Source: Rhipidocladum racemiflorum (Eukaryota > Streptophyta > Magnoliopsida > Poales > Poaceae). Taken from it: DNA of 64,000 bases. Of the stretch, positions 45,901 to 56,697 are shown piece by piece. The position numbers and the translations under genes are program-made. Within the stretch, counting starts at the first letter, position 1. Each line of letters begins with the position of its first letter. The notes beneath the pieces are model-generated. The model was not told where the DNA came from, did no database searches, and saw nothing but the letters and a program-made list of their open reading frames with translations. The stretch is from contig CM070585.1 in assembly GCA_036346355.1 (NCBI GenBank), forward strand, positions 8,571,001-8,635,000, in the 5' to 3' direction.

Positions 45901-46656
45901 CAATCAAAATGGAATTGGAAAGAAGATGATGAAGCTCAATCTTATAATGATCGAGCACATCGGCAAAAAAACTCACTTTCATGAAGGCGAAAACCTAGCT
46001 TAACAATGGAAGCAAAGAAGACGATTCACCCCTCTTTGGGTACTGGTTTTGAATCCTATCCGTTGGGATCCAATCGCACCATTTAGTGCTGAGCAATTCG
46101 ACATTGAATGTCAAGGTATTTGATCATGCACTCAATTAAGGATGGATCTTTCCATTGCAAGAATACTATAGGAAGGAGAAAAACTCAGAAAATGAAAAGC
46201 TTTAATAGCTAAGAAGAAAGAAAGCAAAAAAGACTAAGAGTTTTTCGCGTTCAAGAGTTTGAAGACATAAAACATTTGACAAAGCCTTACCCCCCTTTAT
46301 TTATACTATTCATTAGGATAGTTATATCATCGATTCAGTTACCAAGGGAATCACTAAAAGATTTCCTTATCGAGAACTGCAACGGTGATTATCACGAGAC
46401 CACATAATGTCCTAATAAATGAAAAGCCTTGAGTAAAGCCTTGGTGCTAGCTGGTGATGATTAATATATCTTATTCTAATTTTTGGTCCTACAGTCTCAT
46501 AAATAAAATAAGTAAAGATAAGGCCCAGGGTCCATTGCCTGGTTACAGTTGCAACCAGAGTTAAATTTAATCACGTGGAAGTATTCCTGACCAGTGTACA
46601 AGCACTAGTTGAAGATAATGTATATCCTATTTACCCTGACCAGCTATAACTTATAC
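45901..46656. other. No gene seen
   Basis: AT-rich sequence without recognisable coding or repeat termini; the last 150 bases (ACCAGTGTACAAG...) may belong to the LTR-like sequence that follows. Confidence 0.4.
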
Positions 46657-47129
46657 TTGTCGGGGATGACTCATTCAGTTGTTCCAACCAACATACAGAT
46701 CGGACATTGAATAGCTTTCGCCCCGACTAGATGACTGGTCAGAAGACAGTTATCCCGCATGAGATTAATGTATCGAAAGCTATGTCTGAGAGGTATAGAT
46801 AAGTGATTGGAAGTACTTCTTACGAAAAGACGCCTCTTCGCAAAGAGACATCTCCTGATAGGAAGGCATCTTTTAGTGAGAAAATGTCTCTTAAAGATGA
46901 CAATTGCCATCTTTTAATCCGGTATAAATAGGAGAGTCTCCGTACTCATAAGAGATATTAGCATTAGTGATTTTAGTTCCCCATTTAGAAACCTGTACTT
47001 TGTTACACCCATGTGATTAATAAAGAATATTTTTTTTTCTACCTTTACAATCTTGATTGACTTCACGCAAAGGCAATCTCAATTACATTTGTAAGCTCGA
47101 TCTAGGGACACCCGTCTTGAACATCGACA
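46657..47129 (+). mobile_element. Probable LTR fragment or solo LTR
   Basis: Starts TGTCGGGGATGACTC and ends GAACATCGACA, the TGTCGGGGA...GACA form of many grass Gypsy LTRs. Inside are a TATA box (CCGGTATAAATAGGAG, about 46919) and a poly(A)-like AATAAAGAATA (about 47020). The flanks ATACT and TTAGA do not match, so it is decayed or incomplete. Confidence 0.5.
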
Positions 47130-47909
47130 TTAGAGTTTCTCTATAGACAACTTTTAGAAATAGTTATGGTATAAATTGATTTTATTGTTTACTCTAGATA
47201 ATATGGATGAAAGATGAAATAGATAGTAGACTTTGTTATTGTTTACTCTAAGATAATATGGCTTTTCATGCATCATCCCTGGCACTGGCAGCAGTTTGAT
47301 CTCATCCGAAAGAGAGTAGAAGCCGTCTCTTACCTGGGTACTGCTGCTGAACTCCTCCGTTGTCCATTGTCAAAGTTGTGTACTCCATTGTCGGGATACG
47401 TCGAAGTGTGCTTAACACAACGTTGCAGGTGCCTCCCTTCCGATCCAATTGAATGCATGCATGCGTCATTGCCATTGAATAGCATCTGATCCACAGATCG
47501 ATCGATCCAGTAGGACACGTACGTACGTAATCCCTGAGGCCTGCGGACATCGAGCGGTCATGGATAAGTTTCTGCCAACGGCGGCCGGACGGCCGGCCGC
47601 CGGTCCGCCTTTTCTGACGCCTCCGCTCTATCCGAAAATAAGTGTGTCGCTTATCCGGATAAGCTCTGCGCATTTGACTTCAATCTGGCCGCATTTACGA
47701 CGAAGTAACTGCTCGATGTGCCGCTCTTGATGATACTAGGCCGGCCCAGGATGGCTTTTATCGGCAGAATTTATTATTCGTAGGAATTAGTGCCACTTCT
47801 GTTGGGTAGGAAATAGAACAGAGACGCATGTCAGCCCAGAAATGGAATTAGGCCTACGAAATAAACTGGATGCAAAGGAAAGGGGACGAGCTCGTGTGGC
47901 GCCTCGCAC
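47130..47909. other. No gene seen
   Basis: Mixed-composition spacer with a GC-rich near-palindrome (GGCCGGACGGCCGGCCG, about 47583). No domain recognised. Confidence 0.4.
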
Positions 47910-47991
47910 TACGGCTGTAAATGAGCAGCTCGAGCTCTGAAAACGTGAGTTGAGATGGAGTAAGTCTGAGTTGAGGTTTGAATTGAGATAC

Positions 47992-48225
47992 TCCCTCTGT
48001 CCCACAAAGAGTGCATTTTTAGTGTTCAAATTTTGTCCCACAAAGAGTGCATTTCTAGTCCGTAGGGCCTAGCTGTAAGTGTATGCATGCTCATTTAAGT
48101 GCTTGTGGAAACCGAAGCACCAGCATGCTTATGTATGGAGTAATGAGGGTCACATTGGTCATTTACTTTGCACACTAATCTGTCTTAAAAATCCTAGAAA
48201 TGCACTCTTTGTGGGACAGAGGGAG
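47992..48225. mobile_element. Stowaway (Tc1/Mariner) miniature element (234 bp)
   Basis: Ends CTCCCTCTGTCCCACAAAGA and its complement, TA on both sides (47990-47991, 48226-48227). Typical grass Stowaway. Confidence 0.9.
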
Positions 48226-48608
48226 TATATACTAACTCGAATTCGGTTAGAACTAAGTTTAAGTAGACTCGAGTTCAGCTCAAATAAGCTGGGTAACAAT
48301 CAGCAATTCAATATACACTAATTTTCAACAGTAAGAAAAGCTGGAGCTCGAGTTCGGCTCGAATAAACTTGATAAAAATTAACATACAGTAATATTTAAC
48401 GAGTAATCCATAAATTTAACTAAGCTCGTAAGCTCGGAATCAAGCTCAAACCGAGTGTGAATCGAACCTAGACCAATTCAAACTCGAGCAGCTCACGAAC
48501 CTTAAACTTTTTTTTTACCAAAACTCACGAGCTCGAAATCAAACTTTAACCGAATTTAAATCAAACATAGACTAAACTGAGTTCGAACACCTTGCGAACC
48601 TTAAACTA

Positions 48609-48873
48609 CTCCCTCCGTTTCACAATGGTTGTAGTTCTAGCATTCGAAATTTTTTTATCAAAATGGTTGTAGTTCTCACATTCTAATGTAATTTTAGAGG
48701 CAACATAACATTTGTATCCTTCATCAATGCAGCATCTGTTTAGCTAATATGTTCAGGTACCCTTCATTAATCACAAAGGGGGTCAATTAAATAAGGGTAC
48801 ACAAGTTATTTTCCACGTCTCCTTATTTTATGTGAATTTAGCTAGAACTACAACCATTGTGAAACGAAGGGAG
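48609..48873. mobile_element. Stowaway miniature element (265 bp)
   Basis: Ends CTCCCTCCGTTTCACAATGG and CATTGTGAAACGAAGGGAG with TA on both sides (48607-48608, 48874-48875). Confidence 0.9.
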
Positions 48874-49063
48874 TATTTTACAGCCCTATCTAGCACAACA
48901 TTTTGCAATGGGCCACATGCGCGGCGTCTAGAAACTCTCAACTCCACGCTTTGCGCACACGGGTTGTTATTCCTTCCGTTGCTCGGTGGGCGGAGGCCTG
49001 CTGCTGCACATTAATGAGCGCGTCGATCGCGCGTGGTACATTTTCATGATTTGTGGTGGTGCC

Positions 49064-49403
49064 TAGGGCTGTAAAAAAAAGCTCGAGCTCAGCTCGGTCT
49101 AGGCTCAATTCGAGCTCCAAACGAGCCGAGCTCGAATAGCTCGCGAGCCTACTCGAGCTTGGATCGAGTTTTCGTGAACTGAGCTTACCAGGTTTACGAG
49201 CTTACTCGAGCCTACTAAGCTTATTCAAGTTTATCATACTTACCGAGCTTACTCGAGCCGAGCTCGAGCCTACTCGAGCTTGGACCGAGTCGAACTCGAG
49301 CCTGGATCAAGGCTCAGACCCCAACTCGAACTCGGCTTGAGCCTTACCGAGCTCGAGCCTAACAGCCCTAAGCCTGCTCGAATTCGACCAGTTTACAACC
49401 CTA
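49064..49403. mobile_element. Non-autonomous hAT-like element of the GAGCTCGAGC family (340 bp)
   Basis: Ends TAGGGCTGTAAA and TTTACAACCCTA; exact 8-bp target duplication GTGGTGCC at 49056-49063 and 49404-49411. The interior consists of degenerate CTCGAGC/GAGCTCG words on both strands. No coding capacity. Same family as 47910-48888 and the fragment at 51063. Confidence 0.88.
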
Positions 49404-49411
49404 GTGGTGCC

Positions 49412-49850
49412 ACATGGTGACACAGATCTCGAACTTGCCCAATAATATGTCAGACCAGAAGAGAGAGACAGCTAGCTCCATACCAATGCTGTTCTCATGC
49501 ACCCGCGAACACACGACGATGTACATGGCATGCTTAATACTACCAGCTATATTACCGGAAGCTTTCCGGCTCCCTCAGCCCCCCACGTCATCTCCCCCAC
49601 TCTCTCTCCCTTTCTTGCAAAAAACACCCCCGGTTCTTTGAAATTACGGATAGGTCCTTTGTAATTTTCTGTGAGTGTAGAATATTTTTCCCCGTTCGCG
49701 TTTAGGTCCTCCGTTCGCCGTTTTACACAAAGAACCTCCCATTAATACGAATTGCGAACTAGCCCTTTTCTACTTATTCGAAATAGCGAACAAGTCCAAA
49801 ATTATAACAAATTGGTCCCTAGACTTTTCGTTCAGGTCCTTTCTCCGTTT
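49412..49850. other. Possible body of the Helitron-like element; no gene seen
   Basis: CT-rich then AT-rich sequence leading into the tandem array. No 5' Helitron terminus could be fixed. Confidence 0.3.
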
Positions 49851-50410
49851 TCCCCGAAAAAAAAGTTTTCGTGCTCCGTTTACTCTCCGGAGCATAGGAA
49901 AAATGTTTCCGTGGTCTGTTTTTTCTCCGAAAAAAAAACAAAAAATATTTTCCGTTCACGCGAACGCCGTTTTTCCCAAAAAAATATTTTCGTGCTCCGT
50001 TTGCTCTCCGGAGCATGGGAAAAATGTTTCCGTAGTCTGTTTTTTCTCCGAAAAAAAAACAAAATTTTTTTCCGTTCACGTGCGCAGCGTTTTTCCCGAA
50101 AAAAATACTTTCGGGGTCCGTTTGCTCTCCGGAGCATGGGAAAAATGTTTTCGTGATCTTTTTTTTCTCCGAAAATTTTTTTTTTCCATTCACACGCGCG
50201 GCGAAATATTTTCGTGATCCGTTTGCTCTCCGGAGCATGGGAAAAATGTTTCCGTGGTCTGTTTTTTCTCCGAAAAAAAAACAAAAAATTTTTCCCATTC
50301 ACGTGCGCGGCGTTTTTCCCGGAAAAAATACTTTCGTGGTCCGTTTGCTCTCCGGAGCATGGGAAAAATGTTTTCGTGATCTGTTTTTTCTCCGAAAAAA
50401 AAATTTCCAT
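49850..50410. repeat. Tandem array, five copies of a unit of about 121 bp
   Basis: The phrase CTCTCCGGAGCAT starts at 49883, 50004, 50125, 50226 and 50348, spacings 121, 121, 101 and 122. Each unit also carries AAAAATGTTTCCGTGGTCTG and TTTTTTCTCCGAAAAAA. The ORFs across it, on both strands, are products of the repetition. Confidence 0.92.
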
Positions 50411-50416
50411 TCACGC

Positions 50417-50446
50417 GCGCGGCGTGCGCCGCGCTTGCGTTTCTAG
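50417..50446 (+). mobile_element. Helitron-like 3' terminus
   Basis: GCGCGGC-GTGC-GCCGCGC (50417-50434) is a perfect hairpin; eight bases later CTAG (50443-50446) is followed by T. A GC-rich hairpin shortly before CTRR and insertion before T is the hallmark of Helitron 3' ends. The 5' TC end was not found, so the element's extent is open. Confidence 0.6.
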
Positions 50447-52040
50447 TATGTTAAGACTTCGTGTGTAGTACTCTAAAATTTGCATTTTTTATTTTATTTT
50501 ATTTAGTTTTGTTGTTGTTTTTTTTAATTTTATGAAGTCTTTTTATATATTTTTTGAATTATTAACAGAATTTCGACAGAAAATCAAAAACATGAAAAAT
50601 TCTGAAACTAATTTTATTAGGTTCTAAATATTTTATAGTATTTTAGAGATTTTTTCAAGAATGTTAGAGCCTTTTTACTATTTTATTTCAAATCTTTTCT
50701 TTTCAGCTTATTTTAATTCAAAAAAGAATGATAGGTGGAATCAAACTCCACCCATCATAATCATCTTCGAGCTTGGCACAGACCAGAGAATTAAGTTCTC
50801 TCCTCCATTGTTGCCGATCTAAAAACCTTCAAAATTCCCTCAAATCCATACCAAAACGTCCCAATTAAGTGTGCAATCAAATCCTCATCGCATCCTCAAC
50901 GTTACAAAGTTAATTCCCGATTAATCCCCCCCCCCTCGATTTGCATTAAATACCGCAAGAATGCTTTGCCGTTTCCTCCATGAACACACCCCCTCCGATC
51001 CTCCATTCGCACTATAAAAAGGCGCACCAGGTGCGCAAGCCTTCACTCGTTCCATCTTGCCTCTAGGGCTATAAATTAAAGCTCAAGCTCGCAAGCTACT
51101 CGAGCTTGGCTCGATCCAGGCTCAGTTCGAGCTTGATTTGAGCTCCAAACGAGCCGAACTCGAGCTCGATCTCAAGCTCGCGAGCTTCACCGAGCCGAGC
51201 TCGAATAGGTCGCAAGCCTACTCGAGTTTGGATCGAGCTTCGGTGAACCGAGCTTACTCGAGCTTGTTACCGAGCTTACCAGGTTTACGAGCTTACTCGA
51301 GCCTACCGAGTTTATTTGAGTTTATCATACTTACCGAGCTTACTCAAGTCGAGCTTGAGCCTACTAGAGTGATTCTTTCAACATTGAAACCTTAGAGGAC
51401 ATGACTACATGGATGAATATTTATAGGGTTTTGCCGTGATTTTCTCTGTCGCACACCAAAAGAAGTATGTTTTTGGCGCAAAGAGACGATCATGTCTTGT
51501 GGGTAAAGTTGTACAGCATCTACAGAGTGTAAAACTAATCGATTAGTTGCTCCCGCGGTCATGGGCTTGTCGATCCAGCCTTTCAAATATTAGATTTTGA
51601 TTTTTTTTAAATAACTTTAAAAAGATGGTTTTGGATGGAATAAATCTATTGTTGGAGTAAAGGTGGTTTTGGATGGAGTGATTCCATTATTTGAGAAAAT
51701 TGGGTTAACTCCAGGAGGGATTCTTGTGTTGAAACTGGTTTAAAATGAACATCTTTCTTAAGTTTATACCTTTGAAAAATACTTACAATGTTGAAAAACT
51801 TGCTGCTTTATGCTAAATTCAATCATATAACCCTCCTTTGCATCCTTTTACATTATTAATGCATCTCCTATGTAACTTGCTTAGTACTTTTTGTATTCAC
51901 GCTTGCTTATTCTGTTGATTCAGATGAGGAGTTCTAGGGTGAGGATCAGACGGACTAGGTTGCTTCCTAGTTGATTGTCTATAGCAAATCTTTAGGACTT
52001 TACTTTTATTTACTTTACTTTCGCTGTTTTTTTTCGGTCT
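50447..52040. mobile_element. Relic of a Gypsy LTR related to A and B, interrupted by an hAT fragment
   Basis: Decayed sequence retaining LTR landmarks in the same order as in A: a TATA box CTATAAAAAGG (about 51011), the module TCTTGTGGGTAAAG with CTACAGAGT (51495-51528), and a damaged version of the hairpin (TAGTAC...GTATTCAC, 51882-51899) before GCTTGCT. The boundaries, especially the left one, are not determined. No coding sequence remains. Confidence 0.5.
51063..51367. mobile_element. hAT-like GAGCTCGAGC family fragment
   Basis: Starts TAGGGCTATAAATTAAAGC like the element at 49064 and is filled with CTCGAGC/GAGCTCG words, but no right terminal repeat or target duplication is seen; truncated. 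Confidence 0.6.
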
Positions 52041-52318
52041 ATGTGGCACTCGTTCTATAAACTAGAATAATTAATTAATAAAATACATTAGATATGTTAT
52101 GATAATATTTTTACTACATGTACTAGCTTTTTTGGACTAGTACAGGATATACAGAAGGTTTCGAAAGAGTTTTCCAGAGTCCGACATCACGATTTCTTAG
52201 CATGCACTGCATAGCCGGCTCTAACGACAATATCTTGTGTTTGTTATTCGGTTGCATAGCTTATCTTGTACCGGTTGTAGATCATATCTTGCACTCAACT
52301 AATTCATTGATGTGCTAT

Positions 52319-52548
52319 GGCCCTATTTGGTAAAGCTTCAGCTCCACTAGGTCCGTGGATCTGGTGGAGCTGAGTATTCCTAGCTTCACCAGATCCGTGG
52401 AGCTGGAGTTGTGAGTATATTAGAGTGTTTAGGTGAGTCATTTTGTTTATATTTTACAATAAAAATATAAACTTAATTCATTTTATTTTAGTTTACAAGT
52501 TTTAAATCTAAGGTGGAGTTAAGATTTGGAACTCTGCCAAACAAGGCC
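52319..52548. mobile_element. Miniature inverted-repeat element (230 bp)
   Basis: Ends GGCCCTATTTGGTAAAGC and GCCAAACAAGGCC are imperfect inverted repeats of a common grass miniature type. Flanks TAT and TAC do not decide the superfamily; PIF/Harbinger or hAT possible. Confidence 0.55.
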
Positions 52549-52925
52549 TACATATATTGATCGATTCGATATATAGCTTAGAGTCACACAGCATATGTTA
52601 CATACTTGCAGGGAGTACATACTCTCGCTCTCAATATACCACTTAAATGATGTTGCTATACCTCTTTATCCTTTTGAGTATACTATGATACTGATTATAA
52701 GATACTCCAAAGTAAGTTCTACGAAAAATTTCATCAAAGCTAGCATTTATAGCATAATTTGTTTATATACTATTTTTACATGTGGGAAAGGGTATATAGC
52801 AAAAATATAAAGGGCTTCGATGAATTTTTTTTCAATAATGTCGCATTGTGGTATCTCAGAATTATTATTAGAGTATAGTGAAAGTGATAAATGAGTATAA
52901 CACGTTCATTTAAACGATATACTGG

Positions 52926-52970
<45 letters not shown>

Positions 52971-52988
52971 GGTATAAGTGTGTGGGGG
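52549..52988. other. AT-rich spacer with (TA)n microsatellite
   Basis: No gene seen. A pure (TA)n run lies at 52928-52968. Confidence 0.6.
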
Positions 52989-53229
52989 GGGCATATCCAA
53001 TGCAATCACCGTGCAATCCAACTAAAAAAAGTTTGAAAAAATTCTGAAAAAAATCATGGAGGCACATCTAAACCCTAAACACTAAACCCTAAATTCTGAA
53101 AAAAATCATGGATGCACATTTTGAAAAAAATCACGGTATACATGATTTTTTTCAGAATTTTTTCAAACTTTTTTTTAGTTGAATTGTACGGTGATTGCAC
53201 CAAACCTTTTGATTACACTGGATATGCCC
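52989..53229. mobile_element. Foldback element with long inverted repeats (241 bp)
   Basis: GGGCATATCCAATGCAATCA and the arm after it (about 70 bases, ending AAAAAAATCATG) recur inverted up to GGATATGCCC at 53229; the right arm has an extra block of about 17 bases. (TA)n lies on both sides, so it seems to have inserted into a microsatellite. The centre has TAAACCCTAAACACTAAACC. Confidence 0.7.
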
Positions 53230-53276
53230 TCTCTCTATATATATATATATTACAAAGACACTTACGTTGCAAGTAA

Positions 53277-53658
53277 GGCCATGTTTGGATCCCTGGACTA
53301 ATTGTTAGCTGGCTAAAAATTAGCTCTAGTCTATCCAAACAGGAAGACTAATAGGTGGGCTAATTTTTAGCCAACCCCTTAGCTAACAATTAGTCCATTA
53401 GTTGGTGGAGAGGAGCTAATTTGGGCTAATAGCATGTATGCTGTTGGAAAAATCAAATACCCTCGCGCTAGCCTTATCCTTATTTCCTCACCCATTATGA
53501 GGGGGCAGACATGACTTTTCTAAGAAATTAGCCCAACCATTAGTCATGTATCCAAACATTCCTAGGCAAATTTTAGATGGACTAATTATTAGCTGGCTAA
53601 CAATTAGCTCTAGCCATTAGGCAACTAACAATTAGTTTTAGCCCATCCAAACATAGCC
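53277..53658. mobile_element. Tourist-like miniature element (382 bp)
   Basis: Ends GGCCATGTTTGGATCC and ATCCAAACATAGCC with TAA on both sides (53274-53276, 53659-53661), as for PIF/Harbinger. The interior repeats CTAATTGTTAGC-like phrases in both orientations. Confidence 0.85.
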
Positions 53659-54850
53659 TAAGTTACATGAATCAGTAAACAAATAGCAGAGTTGATCCTA
53701 ACCTATCTACAGCCGTAACAAGCATGGTAGGATATTTCAGGGTAATCTCCATTCTCCAAGAAGGGAATTCTATCTCTAACACTGTGATAATTGGAACTTG
53801 GCGCGCGTCGTTCTCACTGATCACTCTCAGCGATCGATCTGGCCATGTGGCGCGCCGGGGCTCCCCCGCCACTCGCCGACGGGACGCACAATTTGACGCA
53901 GACGCGTGAGCCTGTTCCATCACCCACATCATGTCACGCACCGAGCTCGCGCGCGTTAATATTCACGGCCGTCCGGGCCGGAGCCGGGCACACATCCCTG
54001 CTTCTCGATCGGGAGGTTGCCAATGGGAGCTGGCCAGTGGCCACCGCACGACGACTGGGACGGCAGGACGCAGCAGCCATGCTGGCCCTGTCCGATCGGC
54101 CCAAAACCAGATCACGTCTCTCCACGCGACCAGTGGGCGTACATGGATAAAAAGAGAGGGACTGCAAGTCTGAAGTTATCATTAAGATATAAGCGTAGTA
54201 AAAATATATTTAAATGGTATGTGCAATTCAAAGTAATACATAAATCGATGAGCGAGGCCGGATCCCGTGTTGCCCAAGACCCTCTGTCGCCGGATCCGCC
54301 CAACGCCCATATCGCTCGTCGCCCCTCCGTCGCTGTTGCGCCACCCTTCTGCGCGCCGCCCTCCTACCTTCTCTGTTGGCTGTCACGATCTCAACAACGG
54401 CGCCTCGCCCACTCCGTCGCCTTACACGCATAGGAGCCGAGCCAATCCGCCACTTACCGGTGAGTCGCTCGAGACTAGGGATTTGAGAAATAAGAAATGG
54501 AGAATTGGGGCTTGAAAAGTAGGGATTGAGTTGGGACTAAAAATGTAATGAGCTAGTCTGATGTAACCAGAACCAGACTATGACACACCAAAATTCCTAC
54601 TCATGGCTCTCCACCTCCATTAGATAGCACCAAAATTCTATCCACATTTCTAAAAGATTTAAGGGGAAAGGAGACACTAACCCCCTCGCGCATCACATCC
54701 GTCCGCCACTGCACGCGACCACACGGAGCGTCATTCAAAAGTCTCTGGATGTTTATTCACTGCCTTGGGGGACCTATCACCGATTCACCAGTCTATCCGT
54801 TCCTTTTTTCGGCGGGCTTTTGAGAGTTCTAGAGAATCTCGACACAGGGA
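53659..54850. other. No gene supported
   Basis: GC-rich islands at 53800-54130 and 54250-54460 give ORFs on both strands, but none has a recognisable domain, conserved start or codon pattern. They may be fragments of other elements. Confidence 0.4.
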
Positions 54851-54854
54851 GGAC

Positions 54855-55390
54855 AGTTTTACCCATAGGTTTGGGTACCCGATCCGATAAAGACGAGTAC
54901 GGGTAGCACTTTATACCTATGGGATTTTGGGTTTGGGTACCCGATAATACCATGAGATGGGTATGAATGTCAATTTGTACCCATAGGTACCCGACGAGTA
55001 TCTTATGACATGTGGGTCTAGTTTTATAATATATAAATTAAAAAATAAAATGCTAATCCTAAGTCATTCATTAGTTTTTAGAAATAAAATATGAACAACA
55101 TTTTATTACTTGAACTTCTATTTTTATAGTGGCATTTAATTATGTTTATCGTTAAATACTTAAATTGAGATAATATAGGAATTATTTAAGCCCTTTACTG
55201 AATAAGTTATGAGCACAATCATAACGGGTATAGATACCCATTGGATATCAGGTACCTATTAAGTTTGGGTGTTGGCACAGATCTGTACCCGATAAACTTA
55301 GTCGGTTTGGATTTATGTCATAAGTTTGGGTTTCGAATTTAGATCTAGAACACTTATACCCGAAGGTACCCATTCGATTGCCATTCTGCC
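54855..55390. mobile_element. Possible non-autonomous hAT-like element (GGGTACCC family)
   Basis: Rich in GGGTACCCGA and its complement at both ends, with an AT-rich middle, as in small hAT elements of grasses. Clear terminal repeats and target duplication were not found. Confidence 0.35.
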
Positions 55391-56280
55391 TACTGCACAT
55401 GTCCGTATTTGGCATGCCAAGTGCGGAAATATCCGTGTTGCCATCGGCCGTATAATTTCAGCCTTTCGCTCCCGTGGGTGTAACGTGGCTGTGCTCAGTG
55501 CTTGGCGGAGGAATCGAGCGGCGCGGATTCCCAGCTTTCGGCGGCGAGCTCGACCGCGCCGACGCGTGTGCGCGGTGAAAAAAGGTAGAAGAGTGAGGTC
55601 AATGGCGTACGCAAGAAGGGAGCGAATAAAGCTAAAGCACTAGCCTCGATCTCGTGATTCTGGTATACAAGGTAGTCACACAGTTTTTTTCAGTAGTTTT
55701 TGCCACATCGTATCGCCCACTCACTATGAATACAAGGAATACAGCTCCGTTATTTTTTTACTGGGTACGCCACTGAGTGAGAATGTGAGATGAATATCTT
55801 GTTCTATCGTGTATGCGCTGTGGAAGCGGGAGATGCACGCATCCATTCTCCCGGAAGCAAATTAAATCGGGGATGAAGTGATGGATGGATATGGATTTGC
55901 CACTTGCCACCGTCTCCACAAGTGGTACGTCGTCGTGCATAATCTTGAGCCATTCGGGTGTATAGCGTGTGAGCATGACGTATGGCTTGTGAGAGATGAA
56001 GATACAGTTTTTTGGACTCGACGGCCGGCCTTACATCCACCATAGTAGATGATAATCGTGTATGTTTGGTGCTAGTATTTCTGTGCTGAAGATGGAACAT
56101 AGTAATTGAGGAATCACCTATTTCCGGACGTCTCGATATCTCGATCTCATCACACGTGCTCAATCTGGACGGTTGAGTGATCCATCACAATGCCTAAACA
56201 CAGGTGCAATCATAGAGCATGAATTAATCCCGATCTCTAACACGTGGTGGTTAACATATAGAAAACAGCCACACAGTTAT
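55391..56280. other. No gene seen
   Basis: Mixed sequence with short ORFs that lack recognisable domains. Confidence 0.4.
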
Positions 56281-56290
56281 AACTACATGT

Positions 56291-56442
56291 AGGGGCAGAG
56301 GCGGGCCTTAGACCACCGGAGCCTATGTCTGAGGTCTGTCATAGTAAATTTATGCAAATTGTGTTAAAAATTAATAAAATTATAATTTCACCTAAGAAGA
56401 TATAGCCCAGCACAAAACATAAATCTGGACTGGCTCCCCCCT
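56291..56442. mobile_element. Small transposon-like insertion (152 bp) with exact 10-bp duplication
   Basis: AGGGGCAGAGGCGGGCC... to ...CTGGCTCCCCCCT, flanked by AACTACATGT at 56281-56290 and 56443-56452. The ends match over AGGGG only. An hAT (8 bp) or Mutator (9-11 bp) derivative is possible. Confidence 0.65.
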
Positions 56443-56697
56443 AACTACATGTGTTCAAACTCTAGCCTAAGCCGAGTTTTGATCTAACCTCGTGTTAGGC
56501 ATAACCCCTCTCTCGCCTGTTTCTCTCAGCTTGTCTCACGTGTCTCTCAGCTCTCATTCTCTCTTGTTGCTCCCTCTCAGCTCTCCATCTCTCTCACTCG
56601 CTTGTTGCCCCTCCCTCTCTTTTCCCCTTTTCCAATCGAAGAGAGCGAGGAGTCCATCGGCCAAGGAGAGAGAGGGGGGGGGGGGACAACAAGCAAG

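Larger units (their letters stand above)
47910..48888. mobile_element. Non-autonomous hAT-like element of the GAGCTCGAGC family, with two nested Stowaways
   Basis: Ends TACGGCTGTAAATGAGC and TTTTACAGCCCTA; flanks CCTCGCAC (47902-47909) and TCTAGCAC (48889-48896) match in 6 of 8 bases. The body is rich in GAGCTCGAGT-like words. Without the two insertions it would be about 475 bp. Confidence 0.65.

Noticed and set aside
49850..50410. A regular array that might suggest CRISPR
   Set aside because: Units are about 121 bp without unique spacers and the genome is a plant's; it is a minisatellite.
49819..50446. Long ORFs on both strands (up to 176 codons) across the 121-bp repeats
   Set aside because: They exist because the unit length (121) shifts through frames without stops in a biased sequence; the proteins are just repeated Lys/Phe-rich units with no domain.
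53060..53100. Telomere-like CCCTAAA words
   Set aside because: Only a few degenerate repeats inside a foldback element; not a telomere or a convincing interstitial telomere.
53800..54520. Possible GC-rich gene
   Set aside because: Short ORFs on both strands, no recognisable domain, no splice pattern.
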